From contig NZ_JAACJR010000008.1 in the NCBI RefSeq assembly GCF_009939225.1, positions 555,107 to 619,106 of the forward strand: a DNA stretch of 64,000 nt, read 5' to 3'. This document shows, in pieces, positions 1-7,522 of this stretch (positions are counted from its first letter, which is position 1; each line of letters starts with the position of its first letter). A program made the position numbers and the translations under genes. The stretch is from Sediminibacterium soli (GTDB taxonomy: Bacteria > Bacteroidota > Bacteroidia > Chitinophagales > Chitinophagaceae). The notes under the pieces are model-generated. The model was not told the origin of the DNA. It was given only the letters and a program-made list of their open reading frames with translations, and searched no databases.

Positions 1-961
1 TAATGGAGGAATAGAAGTCTTTCAGGCTCTGTCCCATGGCCCTTACCTGTTGCGGAATCACGCTGGCTTCGCTCTGGCCGGGTACGGTGTTCACCTCCAG
101 CATAAAGGGCCGGTCCGCGGTCATGTTATAAATAAAATCGATCCGCACCACGCCGCGGCAGTTAAGCACTTCGTACACACGCCTGGCGGCAGCTTCCAGT
201 TTTTCCTGCATGGCTGCATCGATCTGCGCCGGGGTGATCTCTTCGCTCCTGCCCTGGTATTTTGCCTCGAAATCAAAAAACTCGTTCTTGGTGATGATCT
301 CCGTAATCGGCAATACCTGAATACCGGCATTATTGCGCACCACGCCGATGGTGAATTCCCTGCCGCTGATAAATTCCTCCACCAGCACCTGGTCGTCTTC
401 TTTGAATGCCTTGTCAAGCGCCGCTGCCAGTTCGCCGGCCTCATTCACCTTGCTCATGCCGATACTGCTTCCGCCGTTGTTGGGTTTTACAAATACCGGC
501 AGGGAAAGCTGGGCAAGTATCTCGTTGGGGGCAACCGGGGTATGTTTGAAGAGATGCATCGACCTGGCCACACTGATACCGCCAAAAGAAGCCACCGCCA
601 CAGTATACCTTTTGTTGAAGGTAAGCGCCGAAGTGGCGGCGTCGCAGCTGGTGTACGGAATACCCAGCATATCGAAATAGCCCTGCAGTTTGCCATCTTC
701 TCCGGGCGTGCCGTGGATGCAAAGCAGGATCACATCAAAATTGATCTTAGCGCCGTTATCGGTCACCGAAAAATCATCCCGGTTCACTTTTGACTTTTCG
801 CCGTTCGCAGCCTCATACCACCAGCCTTCGGAATTGATATCGATGCGGTACAGGTCGTATCGTTCCCTGTCTACATTATTACCGACAGTAATGGCGCTCT
901 TATAACTGATCTGTGCCTCACCGCTTAATCCGCCGGTGACAAGGGCTACTTTTTTCTTCAT
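1..961 (-). CDS. ddl: D-alanine--D-alanine ligase, 3' end cut by window edge
   Basis: ATP-grasp enzyme that joins two D-alanines for peptidoglycan synthesis in the cytoplasm. The minus-strand frame starts at an ATG at 959-961 (MKKKVALVTGGLSGEAQIS) and stays open to base 1, giving about 320 codons; the family is usually about 320-335 residues, so only a few C-terminal residues are missing. Visible family motifs are the N-terminal GGLSGE loop, HGTPGEDG, the ATP-grasp segment KPNNGGSSIGMSKV, and the metal/substrate segment LEVNTVPGQSEASVIPQQ near the end. A TATATTTG box lies 19 bases upstream of the ATG. It is monocistronic as far as visible. Identification is firm from motif order. Confidence 0.93.
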   Translation of the reverse strand, partial: MKKKVALVTGGLSGEAQISYKSAITVGNNVDRERYDLYRIDINSEGWWYEAANGEKSKVNRDDFSVTDNGAKINFDVILLCIHGTPGEDGKLQGYFDMLGIPYTSCDAATSALTFNKRYTVAVASFGGISVARSMHLFKHTPVAPNEILAQLSLPVFVKPNNGGSSIGMSKVNEAGELAAALDKAFKEDDQVLVEEFISGREFTIGVVRNNAGIQVLPITEIITKNEFFDFEAKYQGRSEEITPAQIDAAMQEKLEAAARRVYEVLNCRGVVRIDFIYNMTADRPFMLEVNTVPGQSEASVIPQQVRAMGQSLKDFYSSI

Positions 962-980
962 GAAGGAAATGATTGAGCAG

Positions 981-988
981 CAAATATA
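981..988 (-). promoter_or_regulatory. Bacteroidota -7 box (TATATTTG) for ddl
   Basis: TATATTTG on the minus strand matches the Bacteroidota TAnnTTTG -7 consensus and ends 19 bases before the ddl ATG. No convincing -33 TTTG was found at the usual spacing, so this rests on the -7 box and position only. Confidence 0.5.
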
Positions 989-1004
989 GGGGATGGTGGG
1001 ACGT

Positions 1005-1122
1005 GGGGAGTGAATCGTGAGGCGTGAGTTGTACCGGGCGGGGGTGTTTGCTGCAGGTCAGGGGTGTGCTATACGTTTCGGGGTTCCACAGGTCTGAAGA
1101 CTGACGACTGACATCTGACGGC
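1005..1122. repeat. Intergenic word repeats (families B and G)
   Basis: Contains the recurrent words GTGAATCGTGAGGCGTGAG (1010-1030) and CTGAAGACTGACGACTGACA (about 1093-1112). The same degenerate words recur in other gene-free spacers of this window (about 31232, 34478, 60686 for the first; 52660 for the second type). No coding potential seen. Confidence 0.5.
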
Positions 1123-1143
1123 GTTCCCCCCCGGCTTCCTGCA

Positions 1144-1176
1144 TAAAAAAAGGTGAAGAAAGTAATTTCTTCACCT
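1144..1176 (-). terminator. Rho-independent terminator
   Basis: A perfect 11-bp stem (AGGTGAAGAAA / TTTCTTCACCT, loop GTAA) spans 1151-1176 and, read on the minus strand, is followed by seven T residues (1144-1150). It can end the ferredoxin transcript and/or the small RNA proposed just upstream. Confidence 0.85.
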
Positions 1177-1254
1177 CACGTTAGCGGGAAATATCACCCA
1201 CTGTTAGCATTTGTTGCTTTGTGAGCAACAATTCAATTAATACTTCGATTAATT
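1144..1254 (-). ncRNA. Candidate small structured RNA
   Basis: On the minus strand a promoter-like pair (TTG at 1287-1289, 20-bp spacer, TATCTTTA at 1259-1266) precedes a run of hairpins and a terminator. The hairpins are AATTAAT/ATTAATT (1235-1254), TTGTTGCT/AGCAACAA (1211-1231), a weaker GUGGG/CCCGC pairing near 1185-1203, and the terminator stem at 1151-1176 with its T-tract. The predicted transcript is about 110 nt with no ORF. The alternative is that all of this is the structured 3' UTR of the ferredoxin gene, whose stop is at 1326. I do not recognise a named RNA family. Confidence 0.4.
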
Positions 1255-1258
1255 ACCC

Positions 1259-1289
1259 TAAAGATAAGGCGCCTGTTTCTGAAATGCAA
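1259..1289 (-). promoter_or_regulatory. Promoter-like -33/-7 pair for the candidate small RNA
   Basis: Minus-strand TTG (1287-1289), 20-bp spacer, then TATCTTTA (1259-1266), one base off TAnnTTTG. Predicted start falls at about 1252-1255, at the base of the first hairpin. Confidence 0.35.
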
Positions 1290-1325
1290 GGAAACGGTGT
1301 TAAAGTTTAGCACACCGCCTGTGCA

Positions 1326-1673
1326 TTAAATGTGCATTTTCGCCTTCTTGCCCAGGAGTTCGTCAACGGTTTCGCGGTACATTTCATCGGGTACACAGCA
1401 GTCAACCGGACAAACGGCCGCACACTGCGGTTCTTCGTGAAAACCCTGGCATTCCGTACACTTGTTGGGTGTGATATAGTAAGTATCCACGCTGATGGGC
1501 GCAAAACGTTCCTCGGCGTCTACGGTGGTACCGTCCATTAAAGTAAAACTGCCTTTTACCGTTGTCCCGTCTGAAACAGACCATTCCACACCACCTTCAT
1601 AGATCGCATTGTTGGGACACTCGGGTTCGCAGGCCCCGCAGTTGATGCATTCTTCCGTGATTTTAATAGCCAT
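1326..1673 (-). CDS. 2[4Fe-4S] ferredoxin
   Basis: Small cytoplasmic electron carrier of 115 residues with two iron-sulfur motifs. The first is [12 protein letters not shown] near residue 9; the second, [18 protein letters not shown] near residue 72, has an insertion between its second and third cysteines, as in chromatium-type (Alv) 2[4Fe-4S] ferredoxins. A loop of about 45 residues separates the clusters. ATG at 1671-1673. It is divergently arranged with the acyl-CoA reductase gene 57 bases away, a pairing that may reflect a shared redox role, but this is inference. A strong terminator follows at 1144-1176. Confidence 0.92.
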   Translation of the reverse strand: MAIKITEECINCGACEPECPNNAIYEGGVEWSVSDGTTVKGSFTLMDGTTVDAEERFAPISVDTYYITPNKCTECQGFHEEPQCAAVCPVDCCVPDEMYRETVDELLGKKAKMHI

Positions 1674-1698
1674 AGAAAAAGGTTTATTGGGTTAGTGA

Positions 1699-1706
1699 TA
1701 CATTTG
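1699..1706 (+). promoter_or_regulatory. -7 box (TACATTTG) for the acyl-CoA reductase gene
   Basis: Exact TAnnTTTG match ending 24 bases before the ATG at 1731, in the 57-bp divergent spacer. No clear -33 element. Confidence 0.5.
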
Positions 1707-1712
1707 CTGATT

Positions 1713-1720
1713 CAAAAATA
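1713..1720 (-). promoter_or_regulatory. -7 box (TATTTTTG) for the ferredoxin gene
   Basis: Exact minus-strand TAnnTTTG match 39 bases upstream of the ferredoxin ATG, facing the opposite way from the box at 1699-1706. Confidence 0.5.
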
Positions 1721-1730
1721 AGGCTGCGCG

Positions 1731-2729
1731 ATGACTTTACAAGAACGAATTATGCTGATGGCCCGCCTGGGCGAATATATGCGGGGAGATGATGAGTCCT
1801 GGCTGATGACAAAGGAAAAAGCCTGCCATGAAAACGCCTGGTTTGTACCGGAATTTATCGAGAAAGCCGTGAACAGCATCAGCACCCGTTTTCTGCAACC
1901 GTCATTATTGCAGGAATGGGCGGCGGCCTACCGCATTCCTGACACCCAACAAAATCCTAAAACCATCGGCGTGGTGATGGCCGGAAATATTCCGCTGGTG
2001 GGGTTTCACGACCTGCTTTGCGTGTTCATCAGCGGACATACACTGGTGGCCAAGACCGCTTCAAAAGACGAGGTGCTGCTCAAACACCTGGTGGCCCTGC
2101 TGATCGAATGGGCGCCCGCCGTATCAGACCATATCCGGTTCGCCGAACAGCTGTCGGGCTGCGATGCCTATATCGCCACCGGCAGTAACAACTCGGGCCG
2201 TTATTTTGACTACTATTTCGGCAAATACCCGAATATCATCCGCAGGAACAGGACTTCCGTTGCCATTCTCGACGGAACGGAAACCCGCGAAGAGCTGAAA
2301 GCGCTGTGCGAAGACATACAGACCTATTTCGGCCTTGGCTGCCGCAATGTGACCCAGTTGTTCGTGCCGGCGCATTACGACTTTATCCCGCTGCTGGAAC
2401 TGCTGCGCAGCTACGATTATTTTATGCAGTTCCACAAGTACAAACACAACTACGATTATCACCTGGCGCTGCTGATCATGGGCAACAGGTATTACATGAC
2501 CAATGATGCCGTGATACTGGCCGAGAACGCCTCGCCCTTTTCACCCGTAAGCCAGGTGCATTACACCTACTACAATAAAAAAGAGGAGGCCGGCGCCATC
2601 GTAAACAACAACGGCGATATCCAGTGCGTGATGGGTCATGGATATATCCCTTTCGGCGCTGCCCAGTCCCCATCGCTTACCGATTATGCGGATGGGGTGG
2701 ATACGATGCGGTTTCTGGCGGGGCTGTAG
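1731..2729 (+). CDS. LuxC-like acyl-CoA reductase
   Basis: Protein of 332 residues resembling the acyl-CoA reductase (LuxC) family of the aldehyde dehydrogenase superfamily, which reduces acyl-CoA or acyl thioesters with NAD(P)H. It shows the cofactor-region segment GVVMAGNIPLVGFHD (about 79-93), the TGSNNSGRYF segment (about 145-154), and a candidate catalytic cysteine in FGLGCRNVTQLF (about 201-212). No signal peptide or TM segment, so cytoplasmic. The usual LuxC length is about 450-480, so this is the shorter form common in Bacteroidota. Substrate is not deducible. Confidence 0.78.
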   Translation: MTLQERIMLMARLGEYMRGDDESWLMTKEKACHENAWFVPEFIEKAVNSISTRFLQPSLLQEWAAAYRIPDTQQNPKTIGVVMAGNIPLVGFHDLLCVFISGHTLVAKTASKDEVLLKHLVALLIEWAPAVSDHIRFAEQLSGCDAYIATGSNNSGRYFDYYFGKYPNIIRRNRTSVAILDGTETREELKALCEDIQTYFGLGCRNVTQLFVPAHYDFIPLLELLRSYDYFMQFHKYKHNYDYHLALLIMGNRYYMTNDAVILAENASPFSPVSQVHYTYYNKKEEAGAIVNNNGDIQCVMGHGYIPFGAAQSPSLTDYADGVDTMRFLAGL

Positions 2730-3059
2730 TAAATTCCGGATTAGTGGATGGCGGATTAGTGGATTTGGGGCTTTTTTACCGAGAGATGCTGAGATAGACG
2801 GACGGGCGCGGAGGAGAATCTGACGATAGGACCATCCGTTAATCCATGAATTCCTGTCATTCATCCAAACTGAGGGCGATTATGGGCGCAATCCGCTAAC
2901 TTTAGCTTATGCCGGGCACACCAAGTACGATAACTCTCGTAAAATATTTGTTAAATGGTTTTTCCGGGATGCTGACAATTAAACAGCTTCGTTTATTTGT
3001 TATCAGAAAGGCATACAATTTGAACTGTTCATCATCTCATTAAAACAAAGGAAAAGAAC
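2730..3059. other. Gene-free spacer with word repeats
   Basis: This 330-bp spacer starts with family-A words (GGATTAGTGGATGGCGGATT, 2738-2757, followed by another GGATTnG copy to 2768) and carries T-rich tracts that may end the upstream transcript. AT-rich sequence at about 2935-3000 (AAAATATTTG, TTTATTTG) probably holds the htrA promoter, but no full consensus could be placed. No ORF with convincing coding character was found. Confidence 0.5.
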
Positions 3060-4580
3060 ATGAATCTCAAGAACATTATCGCCGTAGTAGGCATCAGCGC
3101 CGCTACCGCCGTTTTGAGTGTGTGGGGTTTCAGCAAATACCAGCAAGGCCGGTATGCAGGCATACAGGATGGAAGCAAACTTCCCGTAAACTATGCAGGC
3201 TTTTTTGGCAACAACGGCGCTCCCGCCACGGCTGTTGATTTTACACCCGCTGCAACAACCGCCACACCCGCTGTTGTGCACATCAAAACAAGGACAAAAG
3301 CCCGCCAGGTAAGCAATAATTCCAGCCGCCGTAACCCGTTTGCCGACCTGTTTGGCGATGATTTCGGCGACTTCTTCGGCGGCCCGAGGGTTATACCCGA
3401 ACAGCGTGCCAGCGGCAGCGGTGTGCTGATCACAGACGACGGTTATATCGTTACCAATAACCATGTGGTGGACAATGCAGACGAACTGACCGTTACACTT
3501 TCCAACAAGAAGACCTATAAAGCCACCGTAGTGGGCACCGATCCCAGCAGCGATCTTGCCGTGATCAAAATCGAAGGCAGGGGTCTACCCTACCTTGTTT
3601 ACGGCAACAGCGATGATACCAAACTGGGTCAGTGGGTGCTTGCCATCGGTTATCCGCTGAACCTGGATGTAACGGTAACCGCGGGCATCATCAGCGCAAA
3701 ATCCAGGTCTATCGGCATCAACAGGCAACAGAGCGGAAGTCCGGTGGAATCTTTTATCCAAACGGATGCGGCGGTTAACCCCGGCAACAGCGGCGGCGCC
3801 CTGATCAATACCAATGGTGAACTGATCGGCATCAACTCCGCCATTGCCTCTCCCACCGGTTCCTATGCAGGGTATTCCTACGCAATACCCGTGAACATCG
3901 TGAAAAAAGTGATCACCGATATCGTGAAATTCGGAACGGTGCAGCGGGCCTATATCGGTATCAATTACCTGAGCGAGAACCTGCCGGAAGAACAGATCAA
4001 ACAATTTGAAAAAGAATCCGGTCTTACCTACCGCGAAGGCGAAGGTGTTTTTGTGACAGATGTGCCCGAAGGCGGCGCAGCTGTGGCGGCCGGACTGAAA
4101 AAAGGCGATATCGTTACCAAGATCAACGGCGTAACTGTTTTCAGCGGACCCGAACTGCAGGAGCAGGTATCGCGTTACAAACCCGGCGATAAGATCTCTC
4201 TTACGTTCACGAGGGCCGGAAAAGAAAATACCGTGAACCTGACTTTGAAGAACAGGGCAGGCAACACAGACATGGTTAAGAACACCAGTATTTTACAGCG
4301 GCTCGGTGCTGAACTGGTTAATGTAGACAGCAAAACCGCGGCCGCCAACAAGATCGAAGGTGGCGTGGTGGTAAAAAAGATCGGTGACGGATTGCTGAAG
4401 CGGACACGCATGCAGGAAGGATTCATCATCACCACGGTGGAAAACCAGGAAGTGAAAAATGTGAACGATCTCGACAAACTGCTGACACAGTTCAAAGGCC
4501 GCAGGATCAAGATCGAGGGCGTGTACCCGGGATACGAGAACACCTATCCCTACCCGCTCGACCTGAGCGATGTTGAATAA
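3060..4580 (+). CDS. htrA: HtrA/DegP-type periplasmic serine protease Do
   Basis: ATP-independent protease/chaperone of the cell envelope, 506 residues. An uncleaved N-terminal membrane segment or signal anchor (about 5-27) precedes a trypsin-like domain with the catalytic triad His135 (NNHVVD), Asp165 (SSDLAVIK) and Ser244 (GNSGGAL). PDZ1 follows at about 300-395 (GVFVTDVPEGGAAVAAGLKKGD) and a degenerate PDZ2 at about 410-500. The length fits DegP/DegQ proteins with two PDZ domains. ATG at 3060. It is a single-gene unit ending in a strong terminator at 4602-4634. Confidence 0.95.
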   Translation: MNLKNIIAVVGISAATAVLSVWGFSKYQQGRYAGIQDGSKLPVNYAGFFGNNGAPATAVDFTPAATTATPAVVHIKTRTKARQVSNNSSRRNPFADLFGDDFGDFFGGPRVIPEQRASGSGVLITDDGYIVTNNHVVDNADELTVTLSNKKTYKATVVGTDPSSDLAVIKIEGRGLPYLVYGNSDDTKLGQWVLAIGYPLNLDVTVTAGIISAKSRSIGINRQQSGSPVESFIQTDAAVNPGNSGGALINTNGELIGINSAIASPTGSYAGYSYAIPVNIVKKVITDIVKFGTVQRAYIGINYLSENLPEEQIKQFEKESGLTYREGEGVFVTDVPEGGAAVAAGLKKGDIVTKINGVTVFSGPELQEQVSRYKPGDKISLTFTRAGKENTVNLTLKNRAGNTDMVKNTSILQRLGAELVNVDSKTAAANKIEGGVVVKKIGDGLLKRTRMQEGFIITTVENQEVKNVNDLDKLLTQFKGRRIKIEGVYPGYENTYPYPLDLSDVE

Positions 4581-4601
4581 ACAAACCGACAACAGACATA
4601 C

Positions 4602-4634
4602 AAAAGGGCTTTCCTCCGGGAAGGCCCTTTTTTT
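4602..4634 (+). terminator. Rho-independent terminator after htrA
   Basis: GC-rich inverted repeat (AAGGGCTTTCC / GGGAAGGCCCTT) with a short loop, followed by seven or eight T residues, 22 bases after the htrA stop. Confidence 0.85.
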
Positions 4635-4703
4635 CTCCCTGCAACCCGTCGTGTTGACATACTCCCGGCATTGGGGGCTGTTGCGGGTACGAAAGACAGG
4701 GAT

Positions 4704-5969
4704 TTAGGGAATACGTTGGTAAACAAAATACTCCCCGGCCTGCAGCTCGAAGGTTTCATCATCTTTGAAAGAGAAAACAAGCCCGGAAAACAGGTTCCGG
4801 AAATCTCCGTTCAGCCAGGGGTGTGATACCCGGACAGACAGACGGTTATCTTTTGATACATTCAGTATCACCAGCACCACATCGTTACCGTTACGGCGCA
4901 GGTAGACCATAAGCTGGTTATCATAAGCAGATGGAAGAATAAACGTTTCACCCGAACGGATTGCCGGGTTATTGCGCAGAGAGAGCAGCGCCTTGTAAAA
5001 CCCTGCTAACTGCAGGGGCTGGTTCCATTCGATCGGGTCTTTGTCGAAGAACTTCAACCGTTTCTGGTTGGGGCTCTCCTGTCCGCTGTAAATAAGCGAC
5101 AGGCCTGTCCATGTATGGGCAAACACCGCCCATGGCAGGGCGGCACTTCCGTATTTTTCATACTCGGAACCGTTCCAGCTGTTTTCATCGTGGTTGGAGG
5201 TAAAGAAAAGTTTCCAAGCATCCTCGGGGTATTGCGAGTAGGCGTGCAATAGGTTGCGCATGTCTGCAAGTGTGTCCCTTCCTTTGGCATGACCCTCGCT
5301 TACATGCATCCACCACCAGCTATAGCTTGCGTCGAATACATCGTGGTATTCCACCACCTCGCACTCGGCCAGCCAGAACAGGGGTTTGACAGCATCGCAG
5401 GCGGTGCGTGCTTCTTTCCAGAAATCCAGCGGCACCAGGTGCGCCATATCGCAACGGAAACCGTCGATATCGCAGGCATCGATCCAGAACCGCATGGAAT
5501 CGATCATGGCCTGCCGCATTTCTGCCGAGGTAAAGTCCAGGTCGATCACATCATGCCAGCCGTTTTTCTCGGTAAAATTTCCCTGTTCATCTTTGAGATA
5601 CCAATGAGGGTGTTCCAAAGTCCATTCATGATCCCAGCCTGTATGATTGGCCACCCAGTCGATGATCACTTTCATTCCCGATGCATGGGCTGCAGTGACC
5701 AGCTGCCTGAAATCGTCAACGGATCCGAATTCGGGATTAACGGCGGTATAGCTGCTGCAGGCATAATAGCTGCCCAGTGTTCCCTGCCGCTCGCGAATGC
5801 TGATGGGTGTAACGGGCATGAACCAGAGTATCTCCACACCCATTTGCTGTAACCGCGGAAGATGCGCGGCGAACGCGGCAAAATTTCCTTCCGGCGTATA
5901 CTGCCTGATGTTTACCTCATAGATGTTTGATCCTTTCGCCCACTCAACTGTTGAAAACTTTCTACGCAT
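4704..5969 (-). CDS. GH13 alpha-amylase family glycosidase
   Basis: Alpha-glucan active enzyme with a (beta/alpha)8 barrel, 421 residues. The four GH13 regions are visible: I DWVANH (Asp104-His109), II GFRCDMAH with nucleophile Asp174, III WLAECE with acid/base Glu202, and IV TSNHDE with Asp261. A C-terminal beta domain (about 335-421) follows. No signal peptide is seen, so it is probably cytoplasmic, which suggests maltodextrin or glycogen processing rather than extracellular starch breakdown. It is not in a sus-type locus; it lies alone, divergent from an APC permease 46 bases away. Exact substrate specificity cannot be read. Confidence 0.9.
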   Translation of the reverse strand: MRRKFSTVEWAKGSNIYEVNIRQYTPEGNFAAFAAHLPRLQQMGVEILWFMPVTPISIRERQGTLGSYYACSSYTAVNPEFGSVDDFRQLVTAAHASGMKVIIDWVANHTGWDHEWTLEHPHWYLKDEQGNFTEKNGWHDVIDLDFTSAEMRQAMIDSMRFWIDACDIDGFRCDMAHLVPLDFWKEARTACDAVKPLFWLAECEVVEYHDVFDASYSWWWMHVSEGHAKGRDTLADMRNLLHAYSQYPEDAWKLFFTSNHDENSWNGSEYEKYGSAALPWAVFAHTWTGLSLIYSGQESPNQKRLKFFDKDPIEWNQPLQLAGFYKALLSLRNNPAIRSGETFILPSAYDNQLMVYLRRNGNDVVLVILNVSKDNRLSVRVSHPWLNGDFRNLFSGLVFSFKDDETFELQAGEYFVYQRIP

Positions 5970-6015
5970 AATCGTATTGTCTGCTTACTAATGAAATAGT
6001 TTTATACCCAAGCAC

Positions 6016-7350
6016 ATGAGCGAGCAACCGAAACTGGAAAGAAAGATAAGCCTTTTACAGGCCACTGCCATTAACATGACAGATATGGTGGGCATCGGCC
6101 CCTTTGTGGTGCTTAGCGTGGTGGCCGAAACCATGCAGGGGCCCTGGTTTCTGTATGCATGGATCGCCGGCGCTGTTTTGTCTTTTATCGACGGTATGGT
6201 CTGGAGCCAGCTGGGCGCCACCTACCCGCTTGCGGGCGGCAGTTACAATTTTCTCCGCGAAGGCTATGGCCCCCGGCTTGGCAAACTGATGAGTTTTCTT
6301 TTTGTATGGCAGACCATGATACAGGCGCCGCTGGTGATCGCTTCCGCCGCCATCGGTTTTGCCCAATACAGCGGCTACCTTATTCCGCTGAACGAATGGC
6401 AGGGAAAATGCATCAGCGGATCACTGGTTGTGGCCATTGTGCTGCTGCTGTACAGGAAAACAGAAGCGATCGGAAAGATCAGCGTATTGCTTTGGGTAGG
6501 CGTGTTGGTAACCATGGCCTGGATCATCGGCGGCGGTGTGCTGCACGGCCGTTTCCTGGAACCGCTGAAACATATCAACGAGGGACTGACCATCGATCAT
6601 GCATTTGCTGCCGCGCTGGGTTTTGCCAGTGTGAAAACGGTATACAGCTATCTCGGTTATTACAATGTGTGCCTTCTCGGCGGCGAGATCATCAACCCGC
6701 AGAAAAATATCCCGCGAAGCATGTTCATTTCCATCGCCGGCATCGCGGTATTGTACCTTGCCATGAATATCAGCGTGGCCTCCGTGCTGCCTTTTGATCA
6801 GATCAGGCAGAGCAGGTTTGTGGTGAGCGAATTTATACAGTCGCTCGCCGGCTCTGCCGCAGCCCGGATCGCAACAGGACTGATCCTCTGGGTGGCGTTT
6901 GCTTCTGTGTTTTCCGCAACGCTGGGGTACAGCCGTATCCCGTATGCCGCCGCGAGCGACGGCGCTTTTTTCAGTGTATTTGCAAAACTGCATCCCACCA
7001 AACACTTCCCGCATGTTTCGCTGCTGTTCCTGGGCGCGGTGGCTTTTGTGTTCAGCCTGCTGTTCAAACTGCGCGATGTGATCGATGCCATTCTTGCCAT
7101 GCGTATCCTGGTACAGTTTATCGGGCAGGGCATCGGTTTGCTGCTGCTGGTAAAACGAAAAGGCCGGCAGCATTTTGCCTGGCGCATGCCGCTGTATCCC
7201 CTGCCGGTTCTTCTGGCCATTGGTATCTGGGGGTATATTTTCTTCTCCACAGGACAGAAAATGATGCTCGGCGGACTGATCGTAATTCTGTTAGGACTGG
7301 CGGCATACCTGATCAAAGCAAAACGCAACAGGGAGTGGCCGTGGGGGTAA
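6016..7350 (+). CDS. APC-family amino acid permease
   Basis: Integral inner-membrane transporter, 444 residues, with about 12 hydrophobic segments. The N-terminus carries the typical TM1 motif (NMTDMVGIGPFVVLS, about 19-33) with the unwound G-I-G substrate site, followed by the consensus segment around SQLGATYPLAGGSYNFLREGYGP given here as positions 60-82. It resembles amino acid/polyamine antiporter-type APC proteins; the substrate is unknown. ATG at 6016, 46 bases from the divergent GH13 gene. The stop is followed by family-A word repeats that form an inverted repeat with the end of the convergent symporter gene. Confidence 0.87.
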   Translation: MSEQPKLERKISLLQATAINMTDMVGIGPFVVLSVVAETMQGPWFLYAWIAGAVLSFIDGMVWSQLGATYPLAGGSYNFLREGYGPRLGKLMSFLFVWQTMIQAPLVIASAAIGFAQYSGYLIPLNEWQGKCISGSLVVAIVLLLYRKTEAIGKISVLLWVGVLVTMAWIIGGGVLHGRFLEPLKHINEGLTIDHAFAAALGFASVKTVYSYLGYYNVCLLGGEIINPQKNIPRSMFISIAGIAVLYLAMNISVASVLPFDQIRQSRFVVSEFIQSLAGSAAARIATGLILWVAFASVFSATLGYSRIPYAAASDGAFFSVFAKLHPTKHFPHVSLLFLGAVAFVFSLLFKLRDVIDAILAMRILVQFIGQGIGLLLLVKRKGRQHFAWRMPLYPLPVLLAIGIWGYIFFSTGQKMMLGGLIVILLGLAAYLIKAKRNREWPWG

Positions 7351-7355
7351 AAATT

Positions 7356-7522
7356 ACGGATTAGCGGGTCATGCATTAGCGGATTGCGGATTTGCGGATT
7401 ATGGATTCGTAGATTCACGAATGAAGACCGGGATTTTTTGGGTGGTGTTTCGATTTTTTTGCGACCGGCTGTTTTTGGGAATCCCTAATCTGCGAATTCA
7501 CTAATCCGCAATCCGCTAATCT
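7356..7522. repeat. Family-A word repeats forming an inverted repeat between convergent genes
   Basis: ATTAGCGGATTGCGGATT (7375-7392) is repeated in exact reverse complement at 7503-7520, with several more degenerate GGATTnGCGGATT words alongside. The right arm runs into the symporter coding end: its stop codon (7516-7518) lies inside the repeat. The pairing could act as a bidirectional terminator for the APC permease and symporter genes. Confidence 0.65.

Noticed and set aside
1005..1122. Word repeats as a CRISPR array
   Set aside because: Words are 8-12 bases, degenerate and without constant repeats or regular unique spacers; no cas genes.
4704..7350. GH13 enzyme and APC permease as one functional unit
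   Set aside because: They are only divergent neighbours; amino acid transport and alpha-glucan cleavage have no clear link and no shared regulator site was seen.
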